Positions 18,478-28,083 of a stretch of DNA of 64,000 nt are shown here, in pieces; the first letter of the stretch is position 1, and the number at the start of each line of letters is the position of its first letter. The stretch is from assembly GCF_014194695.1 (NCBI RefSeq), contig NZ_JACIAH010000004.1, positions 124,001 through 188,000 of the forward strand, in the 5' to 3' direction. Position numbers and translations under genes: made by a program. Below the pieces are notes generated by a model. That model saw nothing but the letters and a program-made list of their open reading frames with translations, did no database searches and was not told the origin of the DNA. This DNA comes from Rhizobium sp. BK399. Its GTDB lineage: Bacteria; Pseudomonadota; Alphaproteobacteria; Rhizobiales; Rhizobiaceae.

Positions 18478-19482
18478 ATGGTTCTGGGCGGCTTCGATAT
18501 CGTCGTCATTGCACTGGTAGTCTTTGTCATTCTCGTGCTGTTTGCCGGGATCAAGACAGTACCGCAGGGCTACCGCTACACGATCGAGCGCTTCGGTCGT
18601 TACACCCGAACCCTCGAGCCGGGCCTCAATCTGATCACCCCATTCATCGAGCGCGTGGGCGCCCGCATGAACGTCATGGAGCAGGTTCTCAATGTGCCGA
18701 CGCAGGAGGTCATCACCAAGGACAACGCCTCCATCTCAACCGACGCTGTCGCCTTCTTCCAGGTTCTCAACGCTGCCGAGGCGGCCTATCAGGTCGCGCA
18801 CCTCGAGAATGCCATTCTGAACCTGACGATGACCAACATCCGCACGGTCATGGGTTCCATGGATCTCGACGAGTTGCTGTCGAACCGTGACGCAATCAAC
18901 GACCGGCTGTTGCGCGTCGTCGACGATGCGGTGCAGCCGTGGGGCATCAAGGTGACGCGCGTCGAGATCAAGGACATCCAGCCGCCGCGCGACCTCGTCG
19001 ACGCCATGGCGCGGCAGATGAAGGCCGAACGCGAGAAACGTGCTCAGGTGCTCGAAGCGGAAGGTTCCCGCAACTCCCAGATCCTGCGGGCCGAGGGCGC
19101 CAAGCAGTCCGCCATTTTGCAGGCCGAGGGCCAGCGCGAAGCAGCCTTCCGCAACGCCGAGGCGCGAGAGCGTCTGGCCGAGGCTGAAGCCAAGGCAACG
19201 AAGATGGTGTCCGAAGCGATTGCCTCGGGCAACGTTCAGGCAATCAACTACTTCGTAGCTCAGAAATACACCGAAGCGCTGGCGTCGATCGGCACCGCCG
19301 GCAATTCCAAGGTGGTGCTGATGCCGATGGAGGCGTCTTCCCTCATCGGATCGCTTGGCGGTATCGGCGCGATTGCCAAGGAGGTCTTCGGCGATAACCC
19401 GACCCCGTCTGCGCCGCGCCCGCAGTCAACGCCGCGTACTGCTCCGGCCGTCAACCCTTTCAACCCGCCAACGGAGCGTTGA
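18478..19482 (+). CDS. SPFH/Band-7 (stomatin-like) membrane protein
   Basis: A 334-residue protein starting [12 protein letters not shown] behind GCGGGGGAG. One N-terminal membrane helix (about 5-22) is followed by the Band-7 domain ([25 protein letters not shown] ... [14 protein letters not shown]) and a long Ala/Glu/Arg-rich coiled coil (about 180-255). The end is Pro-rich. Such QmcA/stomatin-type proteins form membrane rings linked to microdomains and protease control. The NfeD gene follows after three bases, the standard SPFH-NfeD pairing. Confidence 0.93.
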   Translation: MVLGGFDIVVIALVVFVILVLFAGIKTVPQGYRYTIERFGRYTRTLEPGLNLITPFIERVGARMNVMEQVLNVPTQEVITKDNASISTDAVAFFQVLNAAEAAYQVAHLENAILNLTMTNIRTVMGSMDLDELLSNRDAINDRLLRVVDDAVQPWGIKVTRVEIKDIQPPRDLVDAMARQMKAEREKRAQVLEAEGSRNSQILRAEGAKQSAILQAEGQREAAFRNAEARERLAEAEAKATKMVSEAIASGNVQAINYFVAQKYTEALASIGTAGNSKVVLMPMEASSLIGSLGGIGAIAKEVFGDNPTPSAPRPQSTPRTAPAVNPFNPPTER

Positions 19483-19485
19483 GCC

Positions 19486-19941
19486 ATGATCGCCGCCCTT
19501 GTCGCGGAACTCGGACCCTGGAGTTGGTGGATCGCCGGCCTGATCCTGTTGGCCGCAGAATTGGTCGCGCCGGGCTTCTTCCTCATCTGGATCGGCCTTG
19601 CCGCCTTAATCGTCGGCATTCTGTCGCTGCTGTTCTGGGATAACAGCTTCTGGTTCTGGCAGGTGCAGGCCATCCTGTTTGCGCTGCTTGCCGTCGCGAC
19701 AACCTTCATCGGCCGAAAGCTGACCCTGCAGCATGGCGAGACCGACCAGCCTTTCCTCAATCAGCGGGCAGAAAGCCTCGTCGGGCGCACGGCGACCTTG
19801 GCAGAGCCAATTCGCGAGGGGCGCGGACGCATTCGCCTTGACGATACGGTCTGGCGCGTCAGCGGCCCCGATCTGCCAGTGGGCACCAGGGTAAAGGTCG
19901 TGGCAAGCAGCGGCCGCGATCTGACCGTGGAGCCGGCCTGA
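19486..19941 (+). CDS. NfeD-family membrane protein
   Basis: A 151-residue protein with two or three hydrophobic segments in the first 80 residues and a C-terminal OB-fold (RAESLVGRTATLAEPIREGRGRIRLDDTVWRVSGPDLPVGTRV). It is the short NfeD type, partner of the SPFH protein encoded immediately upstream. Its stop codon abuts the stop of the convergent kpsF-like gene. Confidence 0.92.
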   Translation: MIAALVAELGPWSWWIAGLILLAAELVAPGFFLIWIGLAALIVGILSLLFWDNSFWFWQVQAILFALLAVATTFIGRKLTLQHGETDQPFLNQRAESLVGRTATLAEPIREGRGRIRLDDTVWRVSGPDLPVGTRVKVVASSGRDLTVEPA

Positions 19942-19948
19942 TCAGGCC
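19935..19948. repeat. 14-bp palindrome formed by convergent stop codons
   Basis: GGCCTGATCAGGCC includes the nfeD stop (TGA 19939-19941) and the kpsF-like stop (19942-19944 on the minus strand). It is the second junction of this design in the window. Confidence 0.7.
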
Positions 19949-20937
19949 ACGCCGATCCGCAGCAGATCGTGGAAGTGCACGAGCCCGATCGGGCGATTGT
20001 CATCATCGACGACGATCAGCGCACCGATGCTGTGCTGGTTCAGCATTGCAAGAGCAGCCGTCGCCAGCACGGTCGCCTTCACTGTCTTCGGCGTCCGCGT
20101 CATGATGTCGTCGACCACCAGTTCGGAGAGGTTGCGCGTTAGATTACGCGCCAGATCGCCTTCCGTGATGATCCCGCAAAGGCGCTCGTTTTCGTCGAGA
20201 ATGCCGACGCAGCCGAAATGCTTGCGAGACAACGTCGAGATCGCCACCGGCACCGGCGTTCCCCTCGCCACCAGCGGGACACGATCGCCCGTATGCATGA
20301 TATCAGCGACATGGCTGAGGCTCGCGCCGAGCTTTCCGCCCGGATGGAACACATGGAAATCGCGCGCCGTGAAGCCCCGTGCCTCGAGCAATGCAATGGC
20401 AAGCGCATCACCCATGGCAAGCTGCATCAGCGTCGACGTCGTCGGCGCAAGTCCATGCGGGCAGGCTTCCTCTTCGTTCGGCATCAAAAGAATGATGTCC
20501 GAGGCGGCGGCGAGCGACGATTTCTCAGAGCAAGTGACGGCAATCAGCGGAATCGAAAACCGGCGCGTATAGGCGATGATGCTGCGAAGCTCAGCGCTCT
20601 CTCCGCCCTTGGAGAGGGCAAGCACGACATCAGTCGTGCCGATCATGCCGAGATCGCCGTGATTGGCCTCTGCAGCGTGGACGAAGAACGCGGGCGTGCC
20701 TGTTGACGCCAGCGTCGCAGCGATCTTCACACCGATATGGCCGCTTTTGCCGACGCCGGTAACGATGACGCGACCGGAGATCCCGGTGATCGTCTCGACT
20801 GCGCGCATGAAGGAGACCGCAAGGGCATCGTCAAATGCGCGCTCCAATGCTTCAAGCGCCCGCCTCTCGGTATCGATCGTCCGTCTGGCGGACTCCAGGA
20901 CACCGTTTTCGATGACATTTATCGCTCTTTTGGTCAT
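19942..20937 (-). CDS. kdsD: KpsF/GutQ arabinose-5-phosphate isomerase
   Basis: A 331-residue sugar isomerase: an N-terminal SIS domain (VIVTGVGKSGHIGVKIAATLASTG, then HGDLGM, ALSKGGESAEL) followed by two CBS domains (about 205-330). It interconverts ribulose-5-phosphate and arabinose-5-phosphate, the first step to Kdo for lipopolysaccharide. It is divergent from the outer-membrane barrel gene. Confidence 0.94.
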   Translation of the reverse strand: MTKRAINVIENGVLESARRTIDTERRALEALERAFDDALAVSFMRAVETITGISGRVIVTGVGKSGHIGVKIAATLASTGTPAFFVHAAEANHGDLGMIGTTDVVLALSKGGESAELRSIIAYTRRFSIPLIAVTCSEKSSLAAASDIILLMPNEEEACPHGLAPTTSTLMQLAMGDALAIALLEARGFTARDFHVFHPGGKLGASLSHVADIMHTGDRVPLVARGTPVPVAISTLSRKHFGCVGILDENERLCGIITEGDLARNLTRNLSELVVDDIMTRTPKTVKATVLATAALAMLNQHSIGALIVVDDDNRPIGLVHFHDLLRIGVA

Positions 20938-21062
20938 GGCACTGCGTTAGCGGTTTTCACCGGCTGAGTCCATTGGCTGATCCGCAGGGCATACCGGCGC
21001 AACGAATGGTTAACCACAAGCCTTTACGTTCGGGTAACGCTTCGAAGCATGCCAGGATAGAC

Positions 21063-22586
21063 ATGGGCCATTGGAAGGATACGAGCAGTCTCACGCCGCT
21101 CCGCGCGGCGGGCTTTGCCGTATCCATAGCTCTGACTGTTGGCGCCGTCTTCGCGTCTCAACCCGCAGTTGCTCAGTCGATGCCGGTCTCCAACAGCGCG
21201 ATACGCTCGTCCAATGCACCGGTTACCGCGGCGGCGGAAGATGAAAGCGATATCCCTGAAGGACCGACCGCCATCCCGACGATAACCGAAAGTCCGACGT
21301 CAGGAGCAAACGCCGCCCCCATTGCAGCTGGCGATCAGAAGCCGAGCGATGAAACCACCGGCGCAATTCTCGACGAGGACATGATACGCCTGAACACGCG
21401 CGAGGCGCCGCTCGACGAGCGGCTGCCAAGCCGCAAACCGGAACCCAACCCGGCAACCGAGGAAACGCCCGGCATCCACATCGGCACCTTCGTGCTGCGT
21501 CCGACCGTTACCCAGAGCATCAACACCGAGACCCAGAAAGACGCCGGCACCAAGCAGACGCGTGCGTTTCTCGAAACAGACATGCACGCGACGCTGACTT
21601 CGGACTGGGCGTTGCATCAGCTTTTGGTGACCACCGACGGCGCTTGGCAAAAGAACGTCAGCGGCGAAGGCGAGGAGCAGCCGGATTTCAGGATCAACGG
21701 TGATCTGCGCCTCGACCTTCCGCAGGACACGACAGCCCACATAATCGGTGGCTACCATTTCTACCGCGAAGACACAGATGATCCGAATGCCCTGCAGAAC
21801 GCCGACAAGCAATCCGATGTCCAGGAATTCAGCACCGGCGCCTCGATCGAGCGCGACTTCGGCATCCTGCGTGGCAGCACCGGCATCGATCTGGTCCGCA
21901 CGATTTACTCCGACGCCACCTTGGCGGACGGCACCACGGTTTCCCTGAGCGATCGCAACGAGACCAACGGCACGATCCGCGGCCGTATCGGCTATGAGCT
22001 GTCCCCGGCCTTGATCCCGTTTGTCGAGGCCAATGTCGGCAAGACGGTCTATGACCAGAGTGTTGACTCCGCCGGCTTCCGCCGTTCGGGGGACAGCTAT
22101 GGCGCCAAGGTCGGTGTCGAACTCGACATGGGCGAAAAACTTCGCGGCGAGGTTGGAATCGGCTATGAGACTGCGACCTTCGACGACGACCGCCTCTCGG
22201 ACATCGATACAGCCGTCGTGGACGCACAACTGCTGTGGTCGCCGCTGAGGGGTACCGACGTTAACATCGGCCTGCTGACCAGCATCAACCCGTCGACGAC
22301 CGCCGGAGAATCCGGCTACGTATCCCATGCCTTGACGACGGGCGTCACGCATCAGTTGCGAGACAATCTGACGGGCACCGTGCTTGGCGGCATTACCTAT
22401 CGCGACTATCCTTCGGACAGCCCGACAAGTGATGAAACGGTCTACACCACGAGTGCCGGTCTGACCTGGAACATCAACCGATATCTCGATCTGACCAGCA
22501 CCATCGGCTACGAGCTGACGTCACGCAAGACGAGCAGCGACTCCGAGCAGTGGCGGGCCGGCGTCGGCCTCAAACTCAAGCGCTGA
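21063..22586 (+). CDS. Outer-membrane beta-barrel protein
   Basis: A 507-residue protein. From ATG 21063 (MGHWKD) it has a signal peptide ending near QPAVAQS (residues 40-42), a low-complexity acidic/Pro region (about 45-140), and then a C-terminal barrel of alternating amphipathic strands from GIHIGTFVLRPTVTQSINTE to the end (YLDLTSTIGYELTSRKT ... RAGVGLKLKR). It resembles the BBP2-like porin group seen in rhizobia. Substrate is unknown; the neighbouring kdsD and galU suggest an envelope role, which is inference. The frame can be extended upstream to 20973 but without a good ribosome site. Confidence 0.85.
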   Translation: MGHWKDTSSLTPLRAAGFAVSIALTVGAVFASQPAVAQSMPVSNSAIRSSNAPVTAAAEDESDIPEGPTAIPTITESPTSGANAAPIAAGDQKPSDETTGAILDEDMIRLNTREAPLDERLPSRKPEPNPATEETPGIHIGTFVLRPTVTQSINTETQKDAGTKQTRAFLETDMHATLTSDWALHQLLVTTDGAWQKNVSGEGEEQPDFRINGDLRLDLPQDTTAHIIGGYHFYREDTDDPNALQNADKQSDVQEFSTGASIERDFGILRGSTGIDLVRTIYSDATLADGTTVSLSDRNETNGTIRGRIGYELSPALIPFVEANVGKTVYDQSVDSAGFRRSGDSYGAKVGVELDMGEKLRGEVGIGYETATFDDDRLSDIDTAVVDAQLLWSPLRGTDVNIGLLTSINPSTTAGESGYVSHALTTGVTHQLRDNLTGTVLGGITYRDYPSDSPTSDETVYTTSAGLTWNINRYLDLTSTIGYELTSRKTSSDSEQWRAGVGLKLKR

Positions 22587-22591
22587 AACGA

Positions 22592-22626
22592 GATCCGCCT
22601 CCAAGTGGGAGGCTTGGAGGCGGATC
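22592..22626. terminator. 14-bp stem hairpin between convergent barrel and galU genes
   Basis: GATCCGCCTCCAAG (22592-22605) pairs perfectly with CTTGGAGGCGGATC (22613-22626) around a seven-base loop. No T-run follows on either strand. It lies six bases after the barrel gene stop and may act as a bidirectional terminator or 3'-end stabiliser. Confidence 0.65.
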
Positions 22627-22651
22627 CAGTTCGTTCAGTCGGCGGCCTGCT

Positions 22652-23539
22652 TCAGAGGCCCTTCAGCAGTTCCTTGAAGCCGCTTTCGACCGTCGGGCGA
22701 ATATCCGCGCGTTCCAGCGCGAAGGCCACGTTGGCGAGGATGAAGCCGTCCTTGGCGCCGCAGTCGTAAGTCGTGCCGCGGAAGTGATAGCCCGCGAAGG
22801 TCTGATCCTTGAGCAACTTCAGCATGCCGTCGGTCAGCTGGATTTCGTTGCCGGCGCCGCGTTCCTGGGTTTCCAGGATCTTGAACACCTCAGGCTGCAG
22901 GATGTAGCGACCGTTGATGAAGTAGTTCGACGGAGCGGTGCCCTTGGCCGGCTTCTCGACCATGCTGGTGATGCGGAAGCCCTCGCCGACCGCGTCGCCG
23001 ACACCGACGATACCGTACTTGTGAGCCTGATCGGGGGCGCACTCCTCGACGGCGATGATGTTGCCGCCGCTCTGGGCATAAAGATCGATCATGCCCTTCA
23101 TGCAGCCCTTGCCTTCGCTCTTCATGATCATGTCGGGCAATAGCAGCGCGAACGGCTCGTTGCCGACGATCTCGCGGGCGCACCAGACGGCGTGGCCGAG
23201 ACCAAGCGGCTCCTGCTGGCGGGTGAAGCTGACCGTACCAGCCTTGGGAAGCTGGCCGGCAAGCAGCGTCATTTCCGCCTGCTTGCTGCGCTCGCGCAGG
23301 GTCTGCTCGAGCTCGAAGTGGATATCGAAGTAATCTTCGATGATGTGCTTGTTACGGCCGGTGACGAAAACGAAATGCTCGATGCCCGCTTCCAGTGCTT
23401 CGTCGACCACATACTGAATGATCGGTTTGTCGACGACAGTCAGCATTTCCTTCGGCACGGCTTTCGTGGCCGGGAGAAAGCGAGTCCCGAGACCCGCAAC
23501 CGGAAATACAGCTTTGCGAACTTTTTTATGCTCTGCCAC
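22652..23539 (-). CDS. galU: UTP-glucose-1-phosphate uridylyltransferase
   Basis: A 295-residue nucleotidyltransferase with the signature [20 protein letters not shown] and [16 protein letters not shown]. It makes UDP-glucose for exopolysaccharide and other glycans (ExoN/GalU type). The best start is GTG 23539: a perfect AGGAGG lies five bases before it on the minus strand, whereas the ATG at 23563 has none. It is divergent from the transglycosylase gene. Confidence 0.94.
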   Translation of the reverse strand: MAEHKKVRKAVFPVAGLGTRFLPATKAVPKEMLTVVDKPIIQYVVDEALEAGIEHFVFVTGRNKHIIEDYFDIHFELEQTLRERSKQAEMTLLAGQLPKAGTVSFTRQQEPLGLGHAVWCAREIVGNEPFALLLPDMIMKSEGKGCMKGMIDLYAQSGGNIIAVEECAPDQAHKYGIVGVGDAVGEGFRITSMVEKPAKGTAPSNYFINGRYILQPEVFKILETQERGAGNEIQLTDGMLKLLKDQTFAGYHFRGTTYDCGAKDGFILANVAFALERADIRPTVESGFKELLKGL

Positions 23540-23739
23540 ACAATCCTCCTGCGATGATTTCATCGCTTGAAATAAAAGGCAATTTTGATTGGACTAGATG
23601 AGATTTGCTACGGTTTTGCAAATGGTGACTGCGTTCCTAGGTCATGGTAAAGAATTTGTTGACTTCGTTCAGGTAGTCTCAGGCCTGAGCGGAACCTCGC
23701 GCTCTGCTGTGCCTGAAACGAAAGGACGGATGACCGCCG

Positions 23740-24963
23740 ATGACTCAAAATCACAGAAACTCCCTTCGTGGTCTTGCTCTAGCACTCATCGTGACCGCGT
23801 CCGCCGGTCTGGCTCCGCTCAACGCGAAAGCCGATCAGCGGTTCCAGAAGTGGATCGCGGACTTCTATCAAACAGCCGCTCAAAATGGCATCAGCAAGGC
23901 AACCTATCGCAAAGCCTTCGCAGGCGTCAGCGATCCGGACCCGACGGTCCTTGAAAAGGCGGCCTATCAGCCTGAATTCACGACGAAAATCTGGGACTAT
24001 GTTGATTCCCGTGTAAATCCGTACACGGTTCAGATCGGTCGTCAGATGGCGGTCAAATACGCCTCGACACTGAATTCAGTTCAGCGCCAGTTCGGCGTCG
24101 ACAAGACGATTCTCCTCGCAATTTGGTCGATGGAGTCCAACTATGGTGCGGTTCTCGATAAGGATGACCGCCTGCACTACGTGCCGCGGGCGCTCGCGAC
24201 GCTCGCCTACGCCGACGAACGGCGGGCGAAATTCGCCAAGAAGCAGCTGATTGCAGCGCTGAAGATTCTGCAGAATGGCGATATCTCGCCGGATGGCATG
24301 ACCGGTTCCTGGGCGGGCGCGATGGGCCACACCCAGTTCATTCCGACGAGCTACCTGCTATACGCGGTCGATGCCGACGGTAACGGTCACCGCGATATCT
24401 GGAACTCCGTGCCGGATGCCCTGGCGACATCTGCCAACCTGCTGAGGAAGAACGGCTGGGACGCGGGCAAGACCTGGGGATATGAGGTCGTAGTACCCCC
24501 CGCTGCACGCAAGCAGGCTGGGAAGACCCATACGCTGGCACAGTGGGCCTCCCTTGGCCTGACCCGCCCGAACGGCAAGAGCTTCCGTGACGGCGGCAGC
24601 AACGCCGTGCTAAAAATGCCTGCCGGACCAAACGGCCCAGGCTTCCTGATGACAGCCAACTTCTTCACCATCAAGAACTATAACGCCTCGGACAGCTACG
24701 CCATCGCGGTTGGACTGCTGGCTGATGAGATAGCCGGCTACGGTGGCATGAAACAGCCCTGGCCGCGACCGGACGGTACGCTTGATATGAAGCAAAAGTT
24801 CGAATTGCAGACGCGCCTGAAGACGCTCGGCTATTACGACGGCGAGGTCGACGGGAACTTCGGCAGCGGATCCAAGGCCGCAATCGCGGCGGTCCAGGCA
24901 CGCATGGGAATGCAGCAGGATGGCGAGCCATCGCTGCCGCTGCTCAACGCGCTTCGCAAGTAG
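23740..24963 (+). CDS. MltB-family lytic murein transglycosylase with peptidoglycan-binding domain
   Basis: A 407-residue secreted enzyme. Signal peptide about 1-31 (ends LNAKADQ). The SLT_2/MltB domain covers about 34-330; catalytic Glu is E132 in WSMESNYG, and MGHTQFIPTSYL follows. A C-terminal PG_binding_1 domain (about 345-405; LQTRLKTLGYYDGEVDGNFG) completes it. It cleaves the MurNAc-GlcNAc bond forming 1,6-anhydroMurNAc. No lipobox is seen, so it is probably soluble in the periplasm. Confidence 0.94.
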   Translation: MTQNHRNSLRGLALALIVTASAGLAPLNAKADQRFQKWIADFYQTAAQNGISKATYRKAFAGVSDPDPTVLEKAAYQPEFTTKIWDYVDSRVNPYTVQIGRQMAVKYASTLNSVQRQFGVDKTILLAIWSMESNYGAVLDKDDRLHYVPRALATLAYADERRAKFAKKQLIAALKILQNGDISPDGMTGSWAGAMGHTQFIPTSYLLYAVDADGNGHRDIWNSVPDALATSANLLRKNGWDAGKTWGYEVVVPPAARKQAGKTHTLAQWASLGLTRPNGKSFRDGGSNAVLKMPAGPNGPGFLMTANFFTIKNYNASDSYAIAVGLLADEIAGYGGMKQPWPRPDGTLDMKQKFELQTRLKTLGYYDGEVDGNFGSGSKAAIAAVQARMGMQQDGEPSLPLLNALRK

Positions 24964-25050
24964 ACGGAATAATCAGCAACATGCATTTTGGGGTGTGGAC
25001 GCGAGTTCCCGCTCCATGCCAGAATACCGGCAGATGCGAGGCTGCTGATT

Positions 25051-26259
25051 ATGCGTAAACGAGTAAACCGGGTAACGCTCCGCTGGGGTGCGATCGGCAC
25101 CGCGACGCTGGTGGTTTTCTTCAGCGCTCTCCCGGTGCAGGTCGCCGACGCCCAGGAGCGCTATTACTATCGCCGCTCGATTCTCGATTTCTTCCTCGGT
25201 CGCCGCTACATCCAGGAGTATCCGCCGCAGCAGGCGCCGTCTCAGAACGCGCCACAGCGACAGCCTGCGCCGAGGAAGAAGGCCGCAGCGCCGAAAGCGG
25301 CTGCATCTCCCCGTCCTACCGCTCCCGCCGTCGTTGAGGAAAAGGTCGTCGAGAAGCTTGCCAATGCCCAGAAGATTCTCGTCGTCGGCGATTTTCTCGC
25401 TGGCGGTCTCGGCGTCGGCATGGACGCCGCGTTCAGGGATTCTCCCGGCGTCGTCGTCGAGACGCACAGCAACGTCGCCTCCGGTCTGGTCCGAGACGAC
25501 TACTATGACTGGCCACAGCAACTGACAAAGCTCATGGACGAGACAAAGCCCGCCATGGTCATCGTCATGCTCGGCGCGAATGACCGTCAGCAGATGGTGA
25601 CGGATATCGGCAAGGAGAAGTTCAGGACCGATGGTTGGTATGCCGAATATCAGCGGCGCGTCGTAGCCTTCGGCCAGCAGGTCACCAGCCGCAAGATCCC
25701 GTTGCTCTGGGTCGGCCTGCCGGCCTTCGATTCGCCGGCGATGACCGCCGATGCCGTGCAGCTGAACCAACTGTTCCGCAAGCAGATGGAGGGGGTCGGC
25801 GGCGAGTTTGTCGATATCTGGGACGGTTTCGTCAGCGAAGGCGGCGAGTTTATCGTCACCGGGTCCGACATCAATGGCCAGCAGGTGCGACTGCGCACTT
25901 CGGACGGTATCAACCTCACCGAGGCCGGCCGGCGCAAGCTTGCCTTCTATGTCGAGAAGCCTGTGCGCCGCATTCTCGGGGTGCAGGCAAGCCCGGACCT
26001 CGTTCGCCTCGACACAGGCAACGCACCGGCGATCGACGCCGTGGCAATGCCCGGCCGCACCGAACCGATCAGCCTCTCCGACCCCAACCTGGACGGCGGC
26101 GCGGAACTTCTTGGCGGCAGAGCCTTCCCGGTCAGCGCCACCAAGTCACCACGCGATCTACTGGTTCAGGACGGCGAGATGGCGGCTCCCCCCGCGGGTC
26201 GCGTTGATGACTACCGCATGGCACCAATGAAGCCCACGGCTCAGGTCACCATTAAATAG
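25051..26259 (+). CDS. DUF459-type SGNH hydrolase, secreted
   Basis: A 402-residue protein starting MRKRVNRV with an N-terminal export segment (about 13-35). A Pro/Ala/Lys-rich linker (about 65-100) leads to an SGNH/GDSL-like domain: block I LVVGDFLAGGLGVG and block III VIVMLGANDRQ. It belongs to the DUF459 periplasmic hydrolase group, probably acting on an envelope acyl or acetyl group; no substrate is known. It follows the transglycosylase by 87 bases on the same strand. The earlier frame start at 24988 is not favoured. Confidence 0.85.
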   Translation: MRKRVNRVTLRWGAIGTATLVVFFSALPVQVADAQERYYYRRSILDFFLGRRYIQEYPPQQAPSQNAPQRQPAPRKKAAAPKAAASPRPTAPAVVEEKVVEKLANAQKILVVGDFLAGGLGVGMDAAFRDSPGVVVETHSNVASGLVRDDYYDWPQQLTKLMDETKPAMVIVMLGANDRQQMVTDIGKEKFRTDGWYAEYQRRVVAFGQQVTSRKIPLLWVGLPAFDSPAMTADAVQLNQLFRKQMEGVGGEFVDIWDGFVSEGGEFIVTGSDINGQQVRLRTSDGINLTEAGRRKLAFYVEKPVRRILGVQASPDLVRLDTGNAPAIDAVAMPGRTEPISLSDPNLDGGAELLGGRAFPVSATKSPRDLLVQDGEMAAPPAGRVDDYRMAPMKPTAQVTIK

Positions 26260-26321
26260 TCCGGCCGCTTGATGCAGCTCAAGTGCAGCGGAAGCGCCGG
26301 CTGAATCCGGTCCGGATGCGA

Positions 26322-26347
26322 CGAAAAAGGGCCGCTCAAAGCGGCCC
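26322..26347 (-). terminator. Terminator of the glt operon
   Basis: GGGCCGC (26329-26335) and GCGGCCC (26341-26347) form a 7-bp GC stem with a TCAAA loop. On the minus strand the stem is followed by TTTTTCGTC, 25 bases past the gltD stop. Confidence 0.85.
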
Positions 26348-26372
26348 TAAATCCAACCATCAACTATGTAGC

Positions 26373-27827
26373 TTACCGCGGCAGAACCGTCGAACCCATC
26401 AGCGCTTCGTCGATGGAGCGCGCGGCCTGGCGGCCCTCGCGGATCGCCCAGACCACCAGCGACTGGCCGCGGCGCACGTCGCCCGCCGTCCAGAACTTGT
26501 CAACCGAGGTCTTGTAGTCCTTATCGTTGGCAACGACGTTGGTCGAGCCGCGGCGGTCGGTGTTGAGCGTGAGCTTGCCGTCGAGCTCCTTCAGCACGCT
26601 GTCCTTGAATGGGCCGCTGAAACCGATCGCGATGAAGGCGAGATCGGCCTTGATGATGAACTCCGTGCCGGCAATCGGCTTGCGGCGCTCATCAACTTCG
26701 CAGCACTTGACGCCGGTCAGGACGCCGTCTTCGCCGACGAATTCGAGCGTCGCGACCTGGAACTCCCGGATCGCGCCTTCGGCCTGCGAGGACGAGGTGC
26801 GCATCTTGGTCGCCCAGAACGGCCAGACAGCGAGCTTGTCTTCCTTCTCCGGCGGCTGCGGGCGGATGTCGAGCTGCGTGACCTTCACTGCGCCCTGACG
26901 GAACGCCGTGCCGACGCAGTCCGACGCGGTATCGCCGCCGCCGACGACGACGACATGCTTGGCGCCTGCCAGGATCGGATCGGACGCCCAGCCGACGCTG
27001 TCGATGTTTTCGCGGCCGACGCGCTTGTTCTGCTGTACGAGGTACGGCATCGCATCGTGGACACCGGAAAACTCGATGCCGGGAATGCCCGCTTCGCGCG
27101 GCGTTTCCGAACCACCGCAATAGAGCACCGCGTCGTAGTCGGCGAGCAGCTGCTCGACCTTCACGTCGACGCCGACATTGACGCCACAGTGGAAGGTGAC
27201 GCCCTCGCCCTTCATCTGCTCGACACGGCGATCGATGAAGTTCTTCTCCATCTTGAAGTCGGGGATACCGTAGCGCAGCAGGCCGCCGGGCTTCGATTCG
27301 CGCTCGTAGAGGTGAACCTCGTGACCTGCACGACCGAGCTGCTGGGCAGCCGCCATGCCGGCCGGGCCGGAACCAATGATCGCAACCTTCTTGCCGGTGT
27401 GAATCGTGGCCGGCTGCGGCCGGATGAAGCCGAGCTCGTAGGCCTTGTCAGCGATCGCCTGTTCGACGGTCTTGATCGCAACCGGCGTGTCTTCGAGGTT
27501 CAGCGTGCAGGCTTCCTCACAAGGCGCCGGGCAGACGCGGCCGGTGAACTCCGGGAAGTTGTTCGTGGAATGCAGGTTCTGGATCGCCGCTTCCCAGTTG
27601 TTGTTGTAGACGAGGTCGTTCCAATCAGGAATCTGGTTATGAACAGGACAACCGGTCGGACCGTGGCAATACGGGATGCCACAGTCCATGCAGCGGGCGG
27701 CCTGTTTCTGTACTTCCTGGTCTGACATCGGGATCGTGAATTCGCGGAAATGCCGAATGCGATCCGATGCAGGCTGATACTTCGCCACCTGCCGGTCGAT
27801 TTCCAGAAACCCTGTGACCTTACCCAT
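26373..27827 (-). CDS. gltD: Glutamate synthase (NADPH) small subunit
   Basis: A 484-residue flavoprotein. The N-terminal iron-sulfur cysteines are CMDCGIPYCHGPTGC and CPAPCEEAC; two dinucleotide folds follow (VAIIGSGPAGMAAAQQLGRAG for FAD, VVVVGGGDTASDCVG for NADPH). It passes electrons from NADPH to the large subunit. The start is ATG 27827 (MGKVTGFLEI) after GAGGGACG. It is downstream of gltB on the same strand with a 56-residue membrane-protein gene between. Confidence 0.96.
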   Translation of the reverse strand: MGKVTGFLEIDRQVAKYQPASDRIRHFREFTIPMSDQEVQKQAARCMDCGIPYCHGPTGCPVHNQIPDWNDLVYNNNWEAAIQNLHSTNNFPEFTGRVCPAPCEEACTLNLEDTPVAIKTVEQAIADKAYELGFIRPQPATIHTGKKVAIIGSGPAGMAAAQQLGRAGHEVHLYERESKPGGLLRYGIPDFKMEKNFIDRRVEQMKGEGVTFHCGVNVGVDVKVEQLLADYDAVLYCGGSETPREAGIPGIEFSGVHDAMPYLVQQNKRVGRENIDSVGWASDPILAGAKHVVVVGGGDTASDCVGTAFRQGAVKVTQLDIRPQPPEKEDKLAVWPFWATKMRTSSSQAEGAIREFQVATLEFVGEDGVLTGVKCCEVDERRKPIAGTEFIIKADLAFIAIGFSGPFKDSVLKELDGKLTLNTDRRGSTNVVANDKDYKTSVDKFWTAGDVRRGQSLVVWAIREGRQAARSIDEALMGSTVLPR

Positions 27828-27846
27828 ATTTTCGTCCCTCATCATC

Positions 27847-28017
27847 TCAAAGCCCAAGACCCAGAGGTCCCCAGTACCAGTAGGCGAGTCCCATGACCGC
27901 ACCCAGGGCTATAAATTCCGTTTTCAGGTCACCGCTGAGATATGAAGTCCCGGCGAAAACTGCGACGGCGAGGCACAGAGATATAAAGAGGTGGAATAGT
28001 GACCATCGATTTTTCAT
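27847..28017 (-). CDS. Small two-helix membrane protein between gltB and gltD
   Basis: A 56-codon frame: ATG at 28017, TGA at 27847-27849, with GGAAAGGAC six bases upstream. The product opens MKNRWSLFHLFISLC and ends YWYWGPLGLGL. Two hydrophobic stretches (about 7-27 and 35-55) are separated by a short charged loop (SGDLKTE). It sits in the only gap of the glt operon, 66 bases after gltB and 19 before gltD, so it is probably co-transcribed. No family is recognised. Gene-like features are the ribosome site, the tight spacing and the coherent membrane profile. Confidence 0.7.
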   Translation of the reverse strand: MKNRWSLFHLFISLCLAVAVFAGTSYLSGDLKTEFIALGAVMGLAYWYWGPLGLGL

Positions 28018-28083
28018 CAGCGTCCTTTCCGGTATCTCTGTGCCCCTCGTCTGAGCAGCTGTAGACCTAGCGATTCAAGAGCA

